NCBI GenBank assembly: GCA_028622995.1
Contig: JAJQJQ010000021.1
Span: 3,224,001 to 3,288,000 of the forward strand
Reading direction: 5' to 3'
DNA: 64,000 nucleotides
From: Panagrolaimus kolymaensis
Taxonomy: Eukaryota > Nematoda > Chromadorea > Rhabditida > Panagrolaimidae
Shown: positions 9,930 to 21,738 of the stretch, in pieces
Layout: every line of letters begins with the position of its first letter
Numbering within the stretch: the first letter of the stretch is position 1
The notes under the pieces: model-generated
Databases searched by the model: none
Told to the model about the DNA's origin: nothing
The model's input: only the letters and a program-made list of their open reading frames with translations
Program-made: the position numbers and the translations under genes

Positions 9930-12253
9930 TTAGTAAGAATATGTAAAAGCTCCTTTGGAATTCTTCAGTTGTTTGACGGCATGAATGGCGGCACCACGAG
10001 CTATTGAAATTTCTTCGTCAACGATGAAATTTTGACTTGCTATTTGAAAAAAATCTTTAATCGTTGTTTTTATTTTGGGAATTTTGCACGTTTTTCCAAT
10101 TAACATCACTTTATCAATATTAATAGGCTGCTCTTCTCCTGTAATAATTTTTTCAACCTCTTGCTTCAGGCTTTCAAGGAAAAATTTTATTTTTAAATTA
10201 AAATCTTCGAGTTTGATGGTCATTTTTTCGTTTGTGCTTGGATGATTATAGCTGAATGTATGATACATATGGTCAATTTATGCTAACATCCTTAAAAACT
10301 TACTCTGTCTTATTTTTACCAAAAAGATTTTTCTTTATAGACTCCGCAGTTGAAAGAAAATAATAGTTGCTTCCAGCATCTTTTGCACCATCTTCTCCTC
10401 GAAGTGTCTTTTTAATTGAATCCGCCAACGAAATATCAATATTTCTTCCACCAAGTTTTGGATTACTTTTATTCAACTTTGGCATCGGTGTTAAAGTGAA
10501 ACCTTCAGAAAATGTTTTAATTGAATATATGGTAATGTTAGTGTTACTACCACCGATGTCGATAACACATAATGTGTAATTGATATTAGTTCTTGGCCTT
10601 TCCTTGTATAAATAATCGACAACTGCCGCTGTGGGTGCATCAATAAATGATCTCACTTTTATCGCAGCAAGTTTTGCAGCTGTTTTGAGAGACGTTTCAT
10701 AATCATCCTTCTTGTTTGAATCCATAAAACTCGGAGTTGTAAGAATTACTTCAGTTACTTGAACACCATTAAATTTATCCTCATTCTTTAAAAAATCATC
10801 AATTTTTCTAGCAATTTCTTTGAATAATTCTCCACAAGCAACTTCAGGTAAAATTGTTGCGACCTCGAGTTCAATTTTAACAAAATCACGATATTCTTTT
10901 ACTTTGTAATCCAAATAATCGTGTATGTTAATGTCATTAACTGATTTTCCCAAATAATGTGTAATATCAAAAACGGTGTTTTTTGAGTTATCTTCTTTAT
11001 CTCCAACACTCATACTAGTTGTACCATTCTCAGTTTCATCTTCATTTTTACCTTTGAAAATCTTTTTGGCTTCTGATCCTGTTTTAGTTTTATTTTCCAA
11101 GAATGTTACATAAGATGGCATATCCACATCTTCTTCATCAAGCTTAACTAAAGATTGTAGTTTTTAATTAAATGTTTATTATTTAGTGAAAGCGAGTAAA
11201 TAATGCGAAAATCGATGAAATCGAAAATGGCTTGAATAGTATTCTTGGAAGTTATGTAAAGCTTATGTTAACTTTACTTACCTATATCAGATTTATTTTT
11301 ATAAAAAACAGCTGCTTTACATGTTGTTGTTCCAATATCAATTCCAATTGAAATCTTTTGCTTATTTGATTCATCCGGAATTTTTATAGCGTTGTGTTCA
11401 ATACCATTTTCTTCAGATGTTAGTTCTCCACGAGAAGATGTGGCATTTACCGCTGGAATTACCTCATTGTGAGATTGAGGAATCACCAATTGTTGTTCCA
11501 ATTCTTCGCGGGGAAGTTCTTCAATTTTAATATAATGATCCTGTCTTTGTCGCTTCAAAGACTTAGCTATCATAATTGCACCTTGAGCTCGATCATTATC
11601 CCGGTGATGGAAATCTTTTTCTATTTTCGCATTAGTTGGAGCATGTATCGTCCCTAGTGGAATAGAAGGAGGATAAACAACAAGAAATGAAACATTATTT
11701 AACCCTCGATTTCTTTGCCTTATTTTTGAACATAATTCACCGAAATTTTCAGCATTGATTCGACAATATTGAGCCATGAAATCTTCACCATTTTCTTTTC
11801 CCCGTGCATATAATCCACAAACTACTCCACCGTCAGTTTTCACCCTTGTAATTGCAATTATTTCTCCTAATTTTATATCACGATTAAGTTTAGAAACCCA
11901 AAATGTGAATAATGGGGCTCGAAATGCGCATATATGTATATCTGCTGAAGTAAACACATGTTGGCAATCCCTTTCAATTGAGTCCTTATGTCGAATATCG
12001 TTGTCTGAGCAAGATACAATTACATAATTAATTGCTTGTTTGTAGTTTAATTTTATACTTGCAAAAAAAGTTTTCGCGGATTGAACATCTACAAGATATT
12101 TTACGGTTGATTGGCATTGTGAAAAATTATATAAAAAACGTTACCAAAATCAACAGTTTGGAAAGCTTTAGAAATATTATTAGATTCAATCGCAAGTTTT
12201 TTCGTTGTATCAATACTTAAGATATTTAGAGCATTTGAATTTTGATTAGGCAT
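9930..12253 (-). CDS. Divergent Hsp70-type ATPase with extra N-terminal region
   Basis: Four exons on the minus strand: 12253-12145, 12088-11282, 11147-10304, 10251-9930; 693 residues. From about residue 282 it is an Hsp70 nucleotide-binding domain: IGIDIGTTTCKAAVF (phosphate 1), EVILTTPSF, IDAPTAAVVDYLY, VIDIGGSNTNITI (phosphate 2, about residue 501) and VMLIGKTCKIPKI (adenosine loop). There is no substrate-binding domain; it stops soon after RGAAIHAVKQL. Key glycines are replaced (GGS to GKT, GGGT to GGSN), so ATPase activity is doubtful. The first 280 residues (YVIVSCSDNDIRHKDSIERD..., ending in a low-complexity linker) are not a normal Hsp70 part. It is convergent with the sirtuin, 115 bp apart. 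Divergent Hsp70 families are expanded in some clade IV nematodes. Confidence 0.85.
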
Positions 12254-13556
12254 TCTGATCGCCTTTTTTAAAAATTTTATCTATATCGATTTAATTTTGA
12301 TTTTTTTTTTCTGCAACTAACTAAAAAATTAATTCTTTATTAGAAAGCTAAAAATTTGAAAAACTTACGTATAAAAGTTTCAAGCCATTCAAAAAATCGT
12401 TTAAAAAAATTTAAAATTTATAAAATAGAAACCAAGTTTCAAGTTTTCGTACACGTACAATTTTTTCCTTGATTGTTGATAAAAAAATAATAAAATTCCT
12501 ATTGACTTGTTTTTGCTTTATTTTTGCTTTTTTATTGAAGAAAAATCATCATCCATGATAAATGATAAGTTTTCTTTCCTTTTTTTTCTTTTTGCTGTTA
12601 AAATGCATTATTACAAGTTTTTTGTTACAAGCTTGACAACATTTTTTTGTGGTAAACATAATCGTGTAAACAAAAATAAGGAAGAAAGGTTAAATATTTT
12701 AAGAGTTAGCAAAACAGAAACTTTAATTCGCTCAAATTAACAGATGTGATAAAGTAATGCATCTTCAGAAACAAATGTTACTGGAGTTTTATGTTTCATC
12801 AATTAGGATTTTTTTATATCCAAAAAATAATTTAGCTAAAAATTTTGAGATGATGGGAAGAGGAAAGCTGAAGAATGTATAGTTAGATACCATTATCATT
12901 GTTGATTCTAACTCTTCCAAAAATGATGTTAGCAATCACACATAAAATATGAAAAAACCTATTTGCTCTTTTTCTTCTCGTCTTTACTACGGCTTCAATC
13001 CATTTTCCCAGATATGGCTTCTTTACTCAACTATTTGATTTTTTGATTACCATTCAAAATGAAAAGATGATGATTAAAAAAAGGCGGAGGTAGCTTTAAC
13101 CACATTTAATCCTTTCTCATGATACGCACCTATTTTATCTTTTGCATTCATTTCCTGTGATTTTACCAACAAAAAAAAAAGAAGTTGAAAGAGCGAAGAA
13201 TTTTTGTTTTTTCTATCCAATTAAATTTTTTGCAGCAACAAGTCCAATATAAATAAGACTTGTTGCTTAATGTAATAATGAACGTCATTCATTTCATTTT
13301 ATTTTATTTTCATTACCTGATTTTTTTCAAGCGTCTATCTTCCTCATATTTATTTTGACGAAGACAACAACGACTGCAGTGGTGATAAAGATAACACTTA
13401 TTTCCTTCTGTTAAAACAACCGACCAAATAAATTTTATGTATTTTTCTTCTTCCTTTGAAAACAATAAAAACAAAAGTGTGAAAAAGCTTCTCAATTCAC
13501 AAAGTTATTTCATTTTATTTTTTGTGTAATCAAAAAAAGTAAAAACTGAAAGAATC
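12254..13556. other. Intergenic, AT-rich
   Basis: 1.3 kb between divergent genes. Nothing coding was found; it should hold the promoters of the Hsp70-like gene and the lectin. Confidence 0.5.
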
Positions 13557-14678
13557 ATGAATAAAATTATTTTTGCTTTTGGTATATTTTTATTATTTGG
13601 ATTTTTTGGTGATAATTCTGTAAATGCTGCATGCGGAGAAGGAGCAATTCCATCGTTTACTAATTCATCAATATGTTATTGGTTTGTTGGTCCGCCACTT
13701 GCTTTTATTGAAGCTGAATTAAATTGTGAAGCCTCCGGTGGACATTTGGCTTCAGTTAGTGATGGGTTTACCAATACCGTATTAGCTCGTAAGTTTCCTT
13801 TATAATACTTTGGGTCGCTGCTGCACTGCAATCTTGAAAAGGGAATTCGATAAACTCTGCTTCAAAAAAATCTTCGAGGTCCTTTTCCGGTTTACTTTCT
13901 TTTTTGTTTGCAAAACCAAAATTTATAGTATTGCAAGAAATTACAAAGACAACCCAAAATTTTTTAGCAAAACTTTAATTAACCTTTTTTTCTAACAAAT
14001 CCCTTTTTTTCAGAACATGCTAAAAAAGTCCTTCCTGATGCAACAGATTTTTGGATTGGTGGTGAAGATTTGGGTAAAAAGGATTATTGGTATTGGGTGG
14101 ATGGAACAAATTTCACTTTCACCAATTGGGCTCCTGAAGAACCCGTGGAATTACCCGGTTTTGATTGTATGGGAATAACGGTTGCTGAAGGATATTGGTA
14201 TACATATGATTGCTTTAAATTAAAGCCATATGTTTGTGAACTTCCATCTTCATCATCACCACCCGCAACAATTACAGCTGCTCCACAAACTACACCATTA
14301 AATGTAAATACAACTACTTTTATTCCTCAAACTACCCCAAGTGTAAATGTTCCAACTACCACTCAATCACCCCCAACTTTTTTGCCTAGTGCTTCTACTC
14401 CATCATCATCCCCATCTTTTATGGATTCAACCATTACTTCTTCTTCTTCACCCGATGTTTTTCCATCTACAACTTCAGGTGCTTATTATTGTCCTAATGG
14501 AACATATAATGCGGGGCTATGCAATAACTGCCTTAATATACCAGGTGGTAAATGTGATGGTACCTTGTGTTGCGTTTGTTCTAATAGTGGAACATTTACC
14601 GATCGTGGTCCATGCATTGGTGGCGATTGCCCCGATGGTAGTTTTTGCATAGATACCGAGTGCATTAGTTGTTCCTAA
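13557..14678 (+). CDS. Secreted C-type lectin-like protein
   Basis: Exons 13557-13788 and 14014-14678, phase 1 (C|AA), 298 residues. Signal peptide MNKIIFAFGIFLLFGFF..., then a C-type lectin-like domain: ICYWF, AELNCEASGGHLASV, FWIGGEDL, WYWVDGTNFTFTNWAPEEP, and the closing YWYTYDCFKLKPYVCEL. The EPN/QPD sugar-binding motif is not clear (EEPVELPGF), so sugar binding is uncertain. A Ser/Thr/Pro-rich linker of about 80 residues follows, then a small Cys-rich module (CPNG, CNNC, CDGTLCCVC, CIGGDC, CIDTECISC) at the C terminus. Secreted lectins of this layout are often immune or gut proteins in nematodes; that is inference. A further acceptor at 14720 may allow a longer C terminus. Confidence 0.9.
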
Positions 14679-15942
14679 TAATATTTATATTTAATATTTA
14701 CTTTAATTCAATTATTACAGTGAGCAGCGGAACAGCATCAGAAGCCACCGCATCAACAGCCAGCTTTGCTTCTTCAACTCTAACTCCTTTTTAATGCTTC
14801 ATCCAATAATACTCATTTAAAAATGCGAAAAATAAACATCTTTAATTACTTTATTATTTTCCACAATAATTTTTACTGTAAAATGAATAAATAAATGTTA
14901 TTGAATCATAAAAATTCAATTTGGTATTTTTTAATAAATCAAAAAAGTCTTTTTGGATAATCGAGTTCATCAAAAAAATGTAAATGCTGCTAATATATTG
15001 CAAATGCAACAACGGTTTGTTTTACCGTTGAAAAGTTTACATATTCGATGCCTCCCACCATATATCACCCATTTGTAATTTTTATTTCATTTGCATCGCT
15101 CGAATAAAGCAGGTTCGATTTTCTTGTGGGAAGGTCTAAGACATGTTCAATTTAATATCATGCAGGAACGGAACATTTAAGGTTTAATGTGGAATCGTAC
15201 TGGAAGAATCATGTCAAATGCCGAATGTCTGCAATGGAAAAAACAAACTTCCCTCATCTGGAAAGTCGATTCTGTAAATATTGGCGCATTCGAAAGACGG
15301 TTTCTGGCTGCAACTTTACTTCGATAGTCAAACAGCCTAATTTTTTAGACTATTAATACACGAGCAAACCCAAAATTTTCGTTTTATTGTTAAAGTTAAC
15401 AGCTTTTTTTCTTGCTTTCAATAAAATTTCAACAAAAAATCCCACAAAATATTTTTTTTTGTGTTTAATTCCATTCCATTATTCTTTTTCATCCAACACG
15501 AGCAGAATATTTGAGAGTAAAAGATAGTTCAAGATCCATCATGCCATGAGGGAATTTTGCTCGACAAGGAAATTTGAGCATAATTCTATGTAAAGGTTTG
15601 TTAAAAAAAAAACGCTTTTAGTAATGACTATTTTTACCATTTAAAGGGAAAAAATGTCATTAATGGTACACAATTATATCAGAAAAAATGTTAAGCCATG
15701 ATATGGGTTTAATAGATGCAAAAGAGTTAAAGTAAAAGGCGAAGACAAATTAATCATCTAAATAAGGTAAGCTTATTTTTTATAATGTCTGTTAACATTT
15801 CGATTTATCTGTAAAAAAAAAGTACAAAAAAGTTTGTTTTGTAAACATTTATTGAAATTAAACATCAAAAAAAATTAATATTCAAACAACATAATATATA
15901 ATTAGAACCATTATAAATGGTTAAAGCTTGAGCAATCAATGA
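14679..15942. other. Intergenic; possible extra lectin exon and coding relic
   Basis: TTATTACAG ending at 14720 is followed by an open frame SSGTASEATASTASF..F ending in TAA at 14792-14794, a possible alternative last exon of the lectin. Between about 15010 and 15330 the DNA is less AT-rich than its surroundings and has few stops in one frame per strand, which suggests a decayed coding or mobile sequence. No intact gene. Confidence 0.4.
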
Positions 15943-17648
15943 TCATTCTTCTGTTGAAGTAGCAATCGAAGCTGTTGAACAAGAATTATGAGCAGCAGCA
16001 GTAGTACGACGAGGAGAAAAATCAAATACACCATCATCTTGTCGAATAGCAGGAGGAGTCCAAACACCCTTTTGATTACAAACATAATAAGGTGGAATTA
16101 CACCAATAGGATAACATCCTAAAAAATGAGATAAGAAGTTTTAAAAAGTTTAATAAAAACATACTGCCTGGAGATCCATCAGGATTATCCGTATTAACCA
16201 ATGGAATATCAAGTAATGTTAAATTCTTTGGAACCTTACTGTCTGAGTTTTCACCAACAGCTTTAGGAAGAACCCCAGAGGAAATTTCATTTGTTCTTTG
16301 TTGATTTGGTGGTGGAGAAGGATTGACATCACAAGTATTCTTAATAACAACAGGAATGGATGGTTGCTGAATAGTACGTTGTTGAGGTAAGACCAAATCA
16401 TTCACAGGTATAGCAGAGGTGTAAAAATTCGGGACTTCAAATTGAGCAATATCATGGAAATTAGCACCATTTTCAAGCTTTTCTTGTTTATTAAAGAATA
16501 CAGTATCGAGAGTTTGTTTTGACACAGCTGTTTGTGATTTGAAAGTTATCCACGAAGACAAATTCTTTTGAAGCATTTCACGACGTGTTTCATCCACTTC
16601 ATGCTCGATAGCTTTGCGATAACATGCGATATTCTCATCAGCTTTGATGTGATTTTGAGCGAATTTGATCTTTTCTTTATCATACATCGATATTAGCAAA
16701 AGCATTTCAACCTTCTTAACAGCAGAGAGAAGTTGTTGACGTTCGGTTTCATGTTTGACGTTATCCTAAAAGAAGAGAATTCATTAAGAAAATAAGTAAA
16801 AATAGGGCGAAATGAAACATCTCTTTCAAATAAAGATTTGACATATGAACTAATGGTACATATAAAAGTGAACCTTGATAATATTAACGTTAATGACTTA
16901 CACTTTCAATTTTGTTTTGACATGATTCCAGTTGAAGCTTTCTATCTTTAATAACAGCTTGGAGTTTCAAGATTTCATTTTTTATAGCATTTTCTTCTTT
17001 CTTAGCAGCAGAAGCATGATCAACCAGAGATTGTTTTTCACGTCGCACACTTGAACCAACAACTTTAACCTCGTTTTCAAGGTCTTGATAACGTTTATTT
17101 ACACTTTGAAAATCAGCTTTAGCTGTCGTAAGCACGACATCATTTATTTCTTCAACTTCTTTTGTAACATCAGCTTTCTGTTTTTCAATCATTTTCAAAC
17201 GTTCTTCCACAGCTTTTATTTCATCAATGAGTTCTTGTTGTTCACGAGTTGTACGTTCAGATTGGGCATTGAGATCTTTCAATTCTGTTTGAATATTGGC
17301 ATCACGTTTTTCCAATTCAGTTATTTTCTTCCTTCCCATTTTTTCTGTGATGTATCTTTCTCGATTCAAGACATAAGTTTGTAGCTTGATACTATAAAAT
17401 AAGGTTAAAATCCGTTCATGGTTTAAAAAGAGTGAAAAAATTAATGAAACTTACTTTTTACCAAAAGGTTCACGGTCATAAGCTTCTAAATCACCATGTT
17501 GTTGGCCATCTTCAGAATCTTCCACAAGATGCTCCATTGAACCATTTTGTTGATGTTGTTTGACATTTTCTATCAAAGCCTTGAATCCTTTTGTAGTCAA
17601 TTCGAAGTCACGTCCAATATCATTGAAAGGTGTTTCTAACGGCGGCAT
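15943..17648 (-). CDS. Coiled-coil protein, unknown
   Basis: Four exons on the minus strand: 17648-17455, 17391-16902, 16765-16165, 16118-15943; 486 residues. Exon 1 (65 residues) holds a small N-terminal motif, DFELTTKGFKALIENVKQHQ, then an acidic tail; it matches exon 1 of the next gene upstream. Exon 2 and the start of exon 3 form a long charged coiled coil (KKITELEKRDANIQTELKDL and onward, about residues 75-290). The rest is Pro/Ser/Asn-rich with a C-terminal CYPIGVIPPYYVCNQKGVW segment. No signal peptide or membrane helix. I do not recognise a family. First intron is phase 2, as in the two genes upstream; the three lie on one strand with gaps of 503 and 281 bp. Confidence 0.8.
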
Positions 17649-18151
17649 TATTTAATTAGTCAAATAGCATACAAATGAATGAAGAGAAAAAATGCTTGTG
17701 TTTCATAAAAATGAAAGTGATTCAAATTTTAATGCGCTATTGAAAACACTTATGTTTTTTCCCTTCAAGATTACGAAAGACATAAAAACGATAAACCTTT
17801 CATTCAAAAATATTTTCAATTTCTTTGACAATTTTGTTATCATTTCTTAAATAAAGCCTTTTTACAATTAGCTAAATATGAAGGTGAATTAAGTATAAAA
17901 ATAAAATCATTAGAATGATCTTGATAAAACAACTTTTTCTCTTTACAGACATGTTTTATCCATTCATTGAGAGCTTCTAGTTTTGGATGCGTAAAAAGGT
18001 TTCAAAGTCACTGTTAGAAAATTTTATGGTAGCTTTTTTGTCAAATGGAAATGATAGCAAAGGTTTCAATAATACAAATTTTTATTAACACATTACAAAA
18101 AAATATCAAAACAAAGTAAAAAAACATAAAATAAAATACATATGAAACAAA
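17649..18151. other. Short spacer between two minus-strand genes
   Basis: 503 bp, AT-rich; no coding signal. Confidence 0.5.
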
Positions 18152-18863
18152 TTATTGACTTTTTCGTCCATGCTTTTCAAGGAATTCTTTTCGTTCTTCT
18201 TTGAGCATCTTTTTGCGTTCACCAATTTCGCTTTGTTCATCTTTGAGTTGGTTTCGTTCATCAGCATGATCTTCATCATCAGGAGTATTGTTCAAGCGAT
18301 AGTTATTGATCATTTCATTGAAGTAAGCATCAAACATTTCAGATCCAAGCTTCTTGAAAGCATTGTAATGTTCTTCACCATGTTGAGTTTTCTTTAAGAT
18401 TTTTTCCATAAGACCTTTACAACCATCCAAAGAGCGAAGACCACGAGATGGAAGATTCATGAATGAGCGTTGAGTTTGACGAAGAGGGCGAAATTGACGA
18501 TGAGGATGAGTTAAACCTTCTGTTTCTTGAGCATTGCTAAAAAGGAAGAAAAACACGTCATAAAAGCAAAATACTAACACAATCACCCAAAATCAAAGGA
18601 TAACAACAAACTTACTTTTCCTTTTGAGGATCACCTTCTAAAGCTTCGGAATCATTGTCATTTCCATCTTCGATATCTTCTTCATTGGAAGAAGCTTCTG
18701 GATCATAATCTTGTTGTTCACCATCATTTCCATATTCATCTCCATAATATTTTACTTTTGATTCATTTCGATGTTGGCTGATAAATTGAACTAAACTTTC
18801 GAATTCTTCTTTGGTCATTGTAAAATGACCGCCTTCTCCATAATCTGCTTCTTTTGTTGCCAT
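18152..18863 (-). CDS. Chimeric two-exon protein, unknown
   Basis: Exons 18863-18616 and 18536-18152, phase 2, 210 residues. Exon 1 begins with HFTMTKEEFESLVQFISQHR, like exon 1 of the downstream coiled-coil gene (DFELTTKGFKALIENVKQHQ), and continues as an acidic tail (NEEDIEDGNDNDSEALEGD). Exon 2 is homologous to exon 2 of the upstream gene: PSRG, KKTQHGEEHYNAFKKLGSEM, NYRLNN and the shared end EERKEFLEKHG. The upstream relative is secreted; this protein has no signal peptide, so the shared C-terminal domain would sit in the cytosol or nucleus. The function is unknown. Confidence 0.82.
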
Positions 18864-19144
18864 TATTCTCAGCTAATAAAACAATATCAATTCAAGCGAT
18901 GCAGCAGCACGAAAAGAAAGATTGCTTCTGTTTGAAAAATGAATGAAACCTTTGTAAAACTAACAACTTCAATCACAAATTTTCTTGTTAAAACCCGCTG
19001 TTTGTAATTTTGACGTCTTTTAGTTTAAAAAACTTGTGATCGTCTTTTGCTCATTGATGAAATAGTTTTTATGTTAGATTACAAAAAATAAAGTTAGGCA
19101 ATTACATTTATTATTAATACTATTACATTACATAAACAAATTAT
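18864..19144. other. Spacer between paralogous genes
   Basis: 281 bp; nothing coding. The small gap would also suit an operon, but tandem duplication is an equally good reading. Confidence 0.4.
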
Positions 19145-19844
19145 TTAGTTTTTTTGGCCATGCTTTTCAAGGAATTCTTTGCGTTCTTCTTCAAGTTTCT
19201 TTTTGCGTTCACCAAGTTTGCTTTGATCTTCTTTAACCTTTTTGAGGTCATCAGCACTTTCACTTGCAGCATTGTTCAAACGATAGTTGGTGACGATTTC
19301 ATCGAAATAAACTTCAAACATATCTGATCCCAATTTCTTTAAAGCTTCATAATGATCATTACCATGTTGAGTTTTTTGAAGGAGTTCTTCAATGACATCT
19401 TGAGATTCTTGTGGACCAGCGGTGATAGAGCGACGACCACGAGATGGAAAATAACCGAATGAACGTTCAGAACGACGGAAGCGACGAGGAACGAATCTTT
19501 GACCATGAGGTTTTGCAACAGGTTTAACAGAGCGACGATAATAAGGAATGAAATCATAATCATCCATACTAAAAAAAGAAGCAAACATCATAAAGACAAA
19601 ATCATAAAAAATAAACTTACTTTTCACCATTAAATCCACCATATTGATAATAACTTTCAGGATCATATACTGGTCCATCATAATGTCCATTTACATAACC
19701 ACCATTATGATAATAAGGTTGACGAGATGGAATAACATAGCCACCTCGATAATGTGGTTTACGAGCATGGAATGGTGGAGGATGAGTTTCATTATGAGCA
19801 AAGATTCCAAGAATCAAAAAACAAAGAAGAAAAATAAGACGCAT
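19145..19844 (-). CDS. Secreted basic protein, unknown
   Basis: Exons 19844-19621 and 19568-19145, phase 2, 215 residues. Signal peptide MRLIFLLCFLILGIFA. Exon 1 then encodes a His/Tyr/Gly/Pro-rich region (HYRGGY, NGGYVNGHYDG). Exon 2 starts MDDYDFIPYYRRS, is Arg-rich (RFVPRRFRRSERS), and ends in a helical charged domain (QKTQHGNDHYEALKKLGSDM, NYRLNN, EERKEFLEKHG) shared with the next gene downstream. Dibasic RRS sites might be processed. No known family recognised. Confidence 0.82.
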
Positions 19845-20422
19845 TTTTGATGAAACACAACGATGACGACCAGCACAAACACAAATTTGAAGCGAAGTTT
19901 GAAAGCTTGATACAAATCATTTCGTGCTTTTATAAACTTTCAATGGTGTTAAAAATTTGCATGAAGCTTTTTAACGAGTATTTATTTTCTCATTTTAACA
20001 TTTTTTTCAAAAGCTCTTTTTTGCTAACAAAAATTATGGGATGGGTACAGTAAAATTTTTTTAAAGGATATTTTTTCTTTCTTAAATTATAAGGACAGCT
20101 TGACTAACAGTAGCAACTGCATCCGATGATACAATACAGCAGTTAAATAAATTATCATTTTGAAAAGCCTCATCTTCCTGTTCTTCTTCTTCCTCAATGT
20201 AGTTAATGAAAGAAGTGTTGTTGAAATTCGCACTAAATGAATTAAAAAAAAGGTTCAAATAATTATTTTTAATTACTTAATTATTATTCTTTTATTAGTC
20301 CTTTTGTTGCTAAGGAAGAAAGAGATCGAATTCAACCTCCAAAAAAAAAATACACAACAACCAAAAGCATTGAAGTCAAACAATAATACTCATTACAAAT
20401 CTACCTGAAGCAAAGAGGGAGA
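19845..20422. other. Divergent intergenic region
   Basis: Between the secreted basic protein and the receptor gene. Low-complexity, no coding exon. Confidence 0.5.
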
Positions 20423-21525
20423 ATGCTCGAAGTTCAACCTTATATTATTTTAAGCACTTATGTGTTTAATCTCTTTGCTTCTGGAATTACGTTTATTCTA
20501 AATCTTGTTATTTTATGCATAATTCAAAGGACTTCTTCAGCTTTTGATATTTCATTATCTTTGTATGTTTATATTTGGACTCTTTTTACTTCATCATTGT
20601 TTATTTTTATTGAATCCAGTTTTTTAGTTGGATGGTGGAGATACGGTATGTTTAGGTTTTACGTGAACTAAAGTGCCATTAAAAACATCGATGTTAAGTT
20701 TTAAAATATCAACAAATTTTCGAACTTAAAAAGTTAAAATTGTCAACAAAATCAAAAAATTGACAAACCCTAATACCCGTTTTTTCCAGACGTTGATTAT
20801 CCCATTGATGGAATATTTTGGTGGGGTCTCATAAATCAGTCATTACTTACAAATGTTCCAACATCAATCTTTTTTATTTCCCTTGATCGATGCTTTGTAA
20901 TTATTTATAAATGTAAATATCAACAACATTGGTCAAGAATTATAGGACATTCCTCGCTGTTTACCATAATAACATTAACAATTAGCGTAATGATAATTAA
21001 TTTAGTCACTCGACTTTCACCTCAAACACAAACAATGAAACCATGCATTCATTTTGCATGTACCATGAATCAATCGTCTAAATTAATTTACAATGGAAGT
21101 ATCATATTTATTTCAATTTTAAATGTGGCAGTTGGAATATGTTATTTGATTGCATCAAAACGATATCAAAAAAGTGTAATTACAGTGAATTCGGATTTCT
21201 TTTTGGTTAGTTTTTCGAATATGGGTGATGCTTCATTAACTCCATTCAATAACCATTAATCATATTTCAGTCTGATTTACTAACAGCTCGTGCTCTTATA
21301 TTTGCATTCATATTTCATTTTTTACCTCATACAATATTAATTTTTTATGTTGCAATTTCAAATGATACTCCTCTAACAAATTATGGATCATACAGTCGGA
21401 CATTGATAGCAGCAGATTGCTTTTGCTCTTCAATGGTTAATCTTTGGTTGGTAATAAGAAAGCATGAAACATTTCATCTAAAACAACAACAAAACTTTTC
21501 GTCCGTATTAGAGCCAAGAAATTGA
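20423..21525 (+). CDS. Seven-transmembrane serpentine receptor
   Basis: Three exons: 20423-20645, 20790-21205, 21271-21525; phases 1 then 0; 297 residues. About seven hydrophobic helices can be picked out (YIILSTYVFNLFASGITFI, ISLSLYVYIWTLFTSSLFIF, TSIFFISLDRCFVIIY, LFTIITLTISVMIINLV, GSIIFISILNVAVGICYLI, ALIFAFIFHFLPHTILIFYV and a weaker last one). SLDRC at the end of helix 3 occupies the DRY position. Short N terminus and no signal peptide fit nematode chemoreceptor-type GPCRs. The subfamily and ligand cannot be assigned. Confidence 0.8.
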
Positions 21526-21738
21526 ATGATAATCAGTGCTATTGGAGCATTCAAAAACGAGTAAAAGTAAGATTCCACTTTTGCGATAATAAGCTTAGTT
21601 TACATTACACAGAAGTTATGAATAAATCATTTTTATTTACATGATACAAAGAAAAAACAATTAAGTATCAAAAAGTTATAACAAAATTAAATGAAACAAT
21701 GTAATATATTAAACAAAAAACAAAGTCGAATAACAAGG

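Noticed and set aside
18152..19844. Operon of the three 15.9-19.8 kb genes
   Set aside because: Spacing would allow it, but no SL2-type signal or U-rich element can be shown and tandem duplication explains the arrangement.
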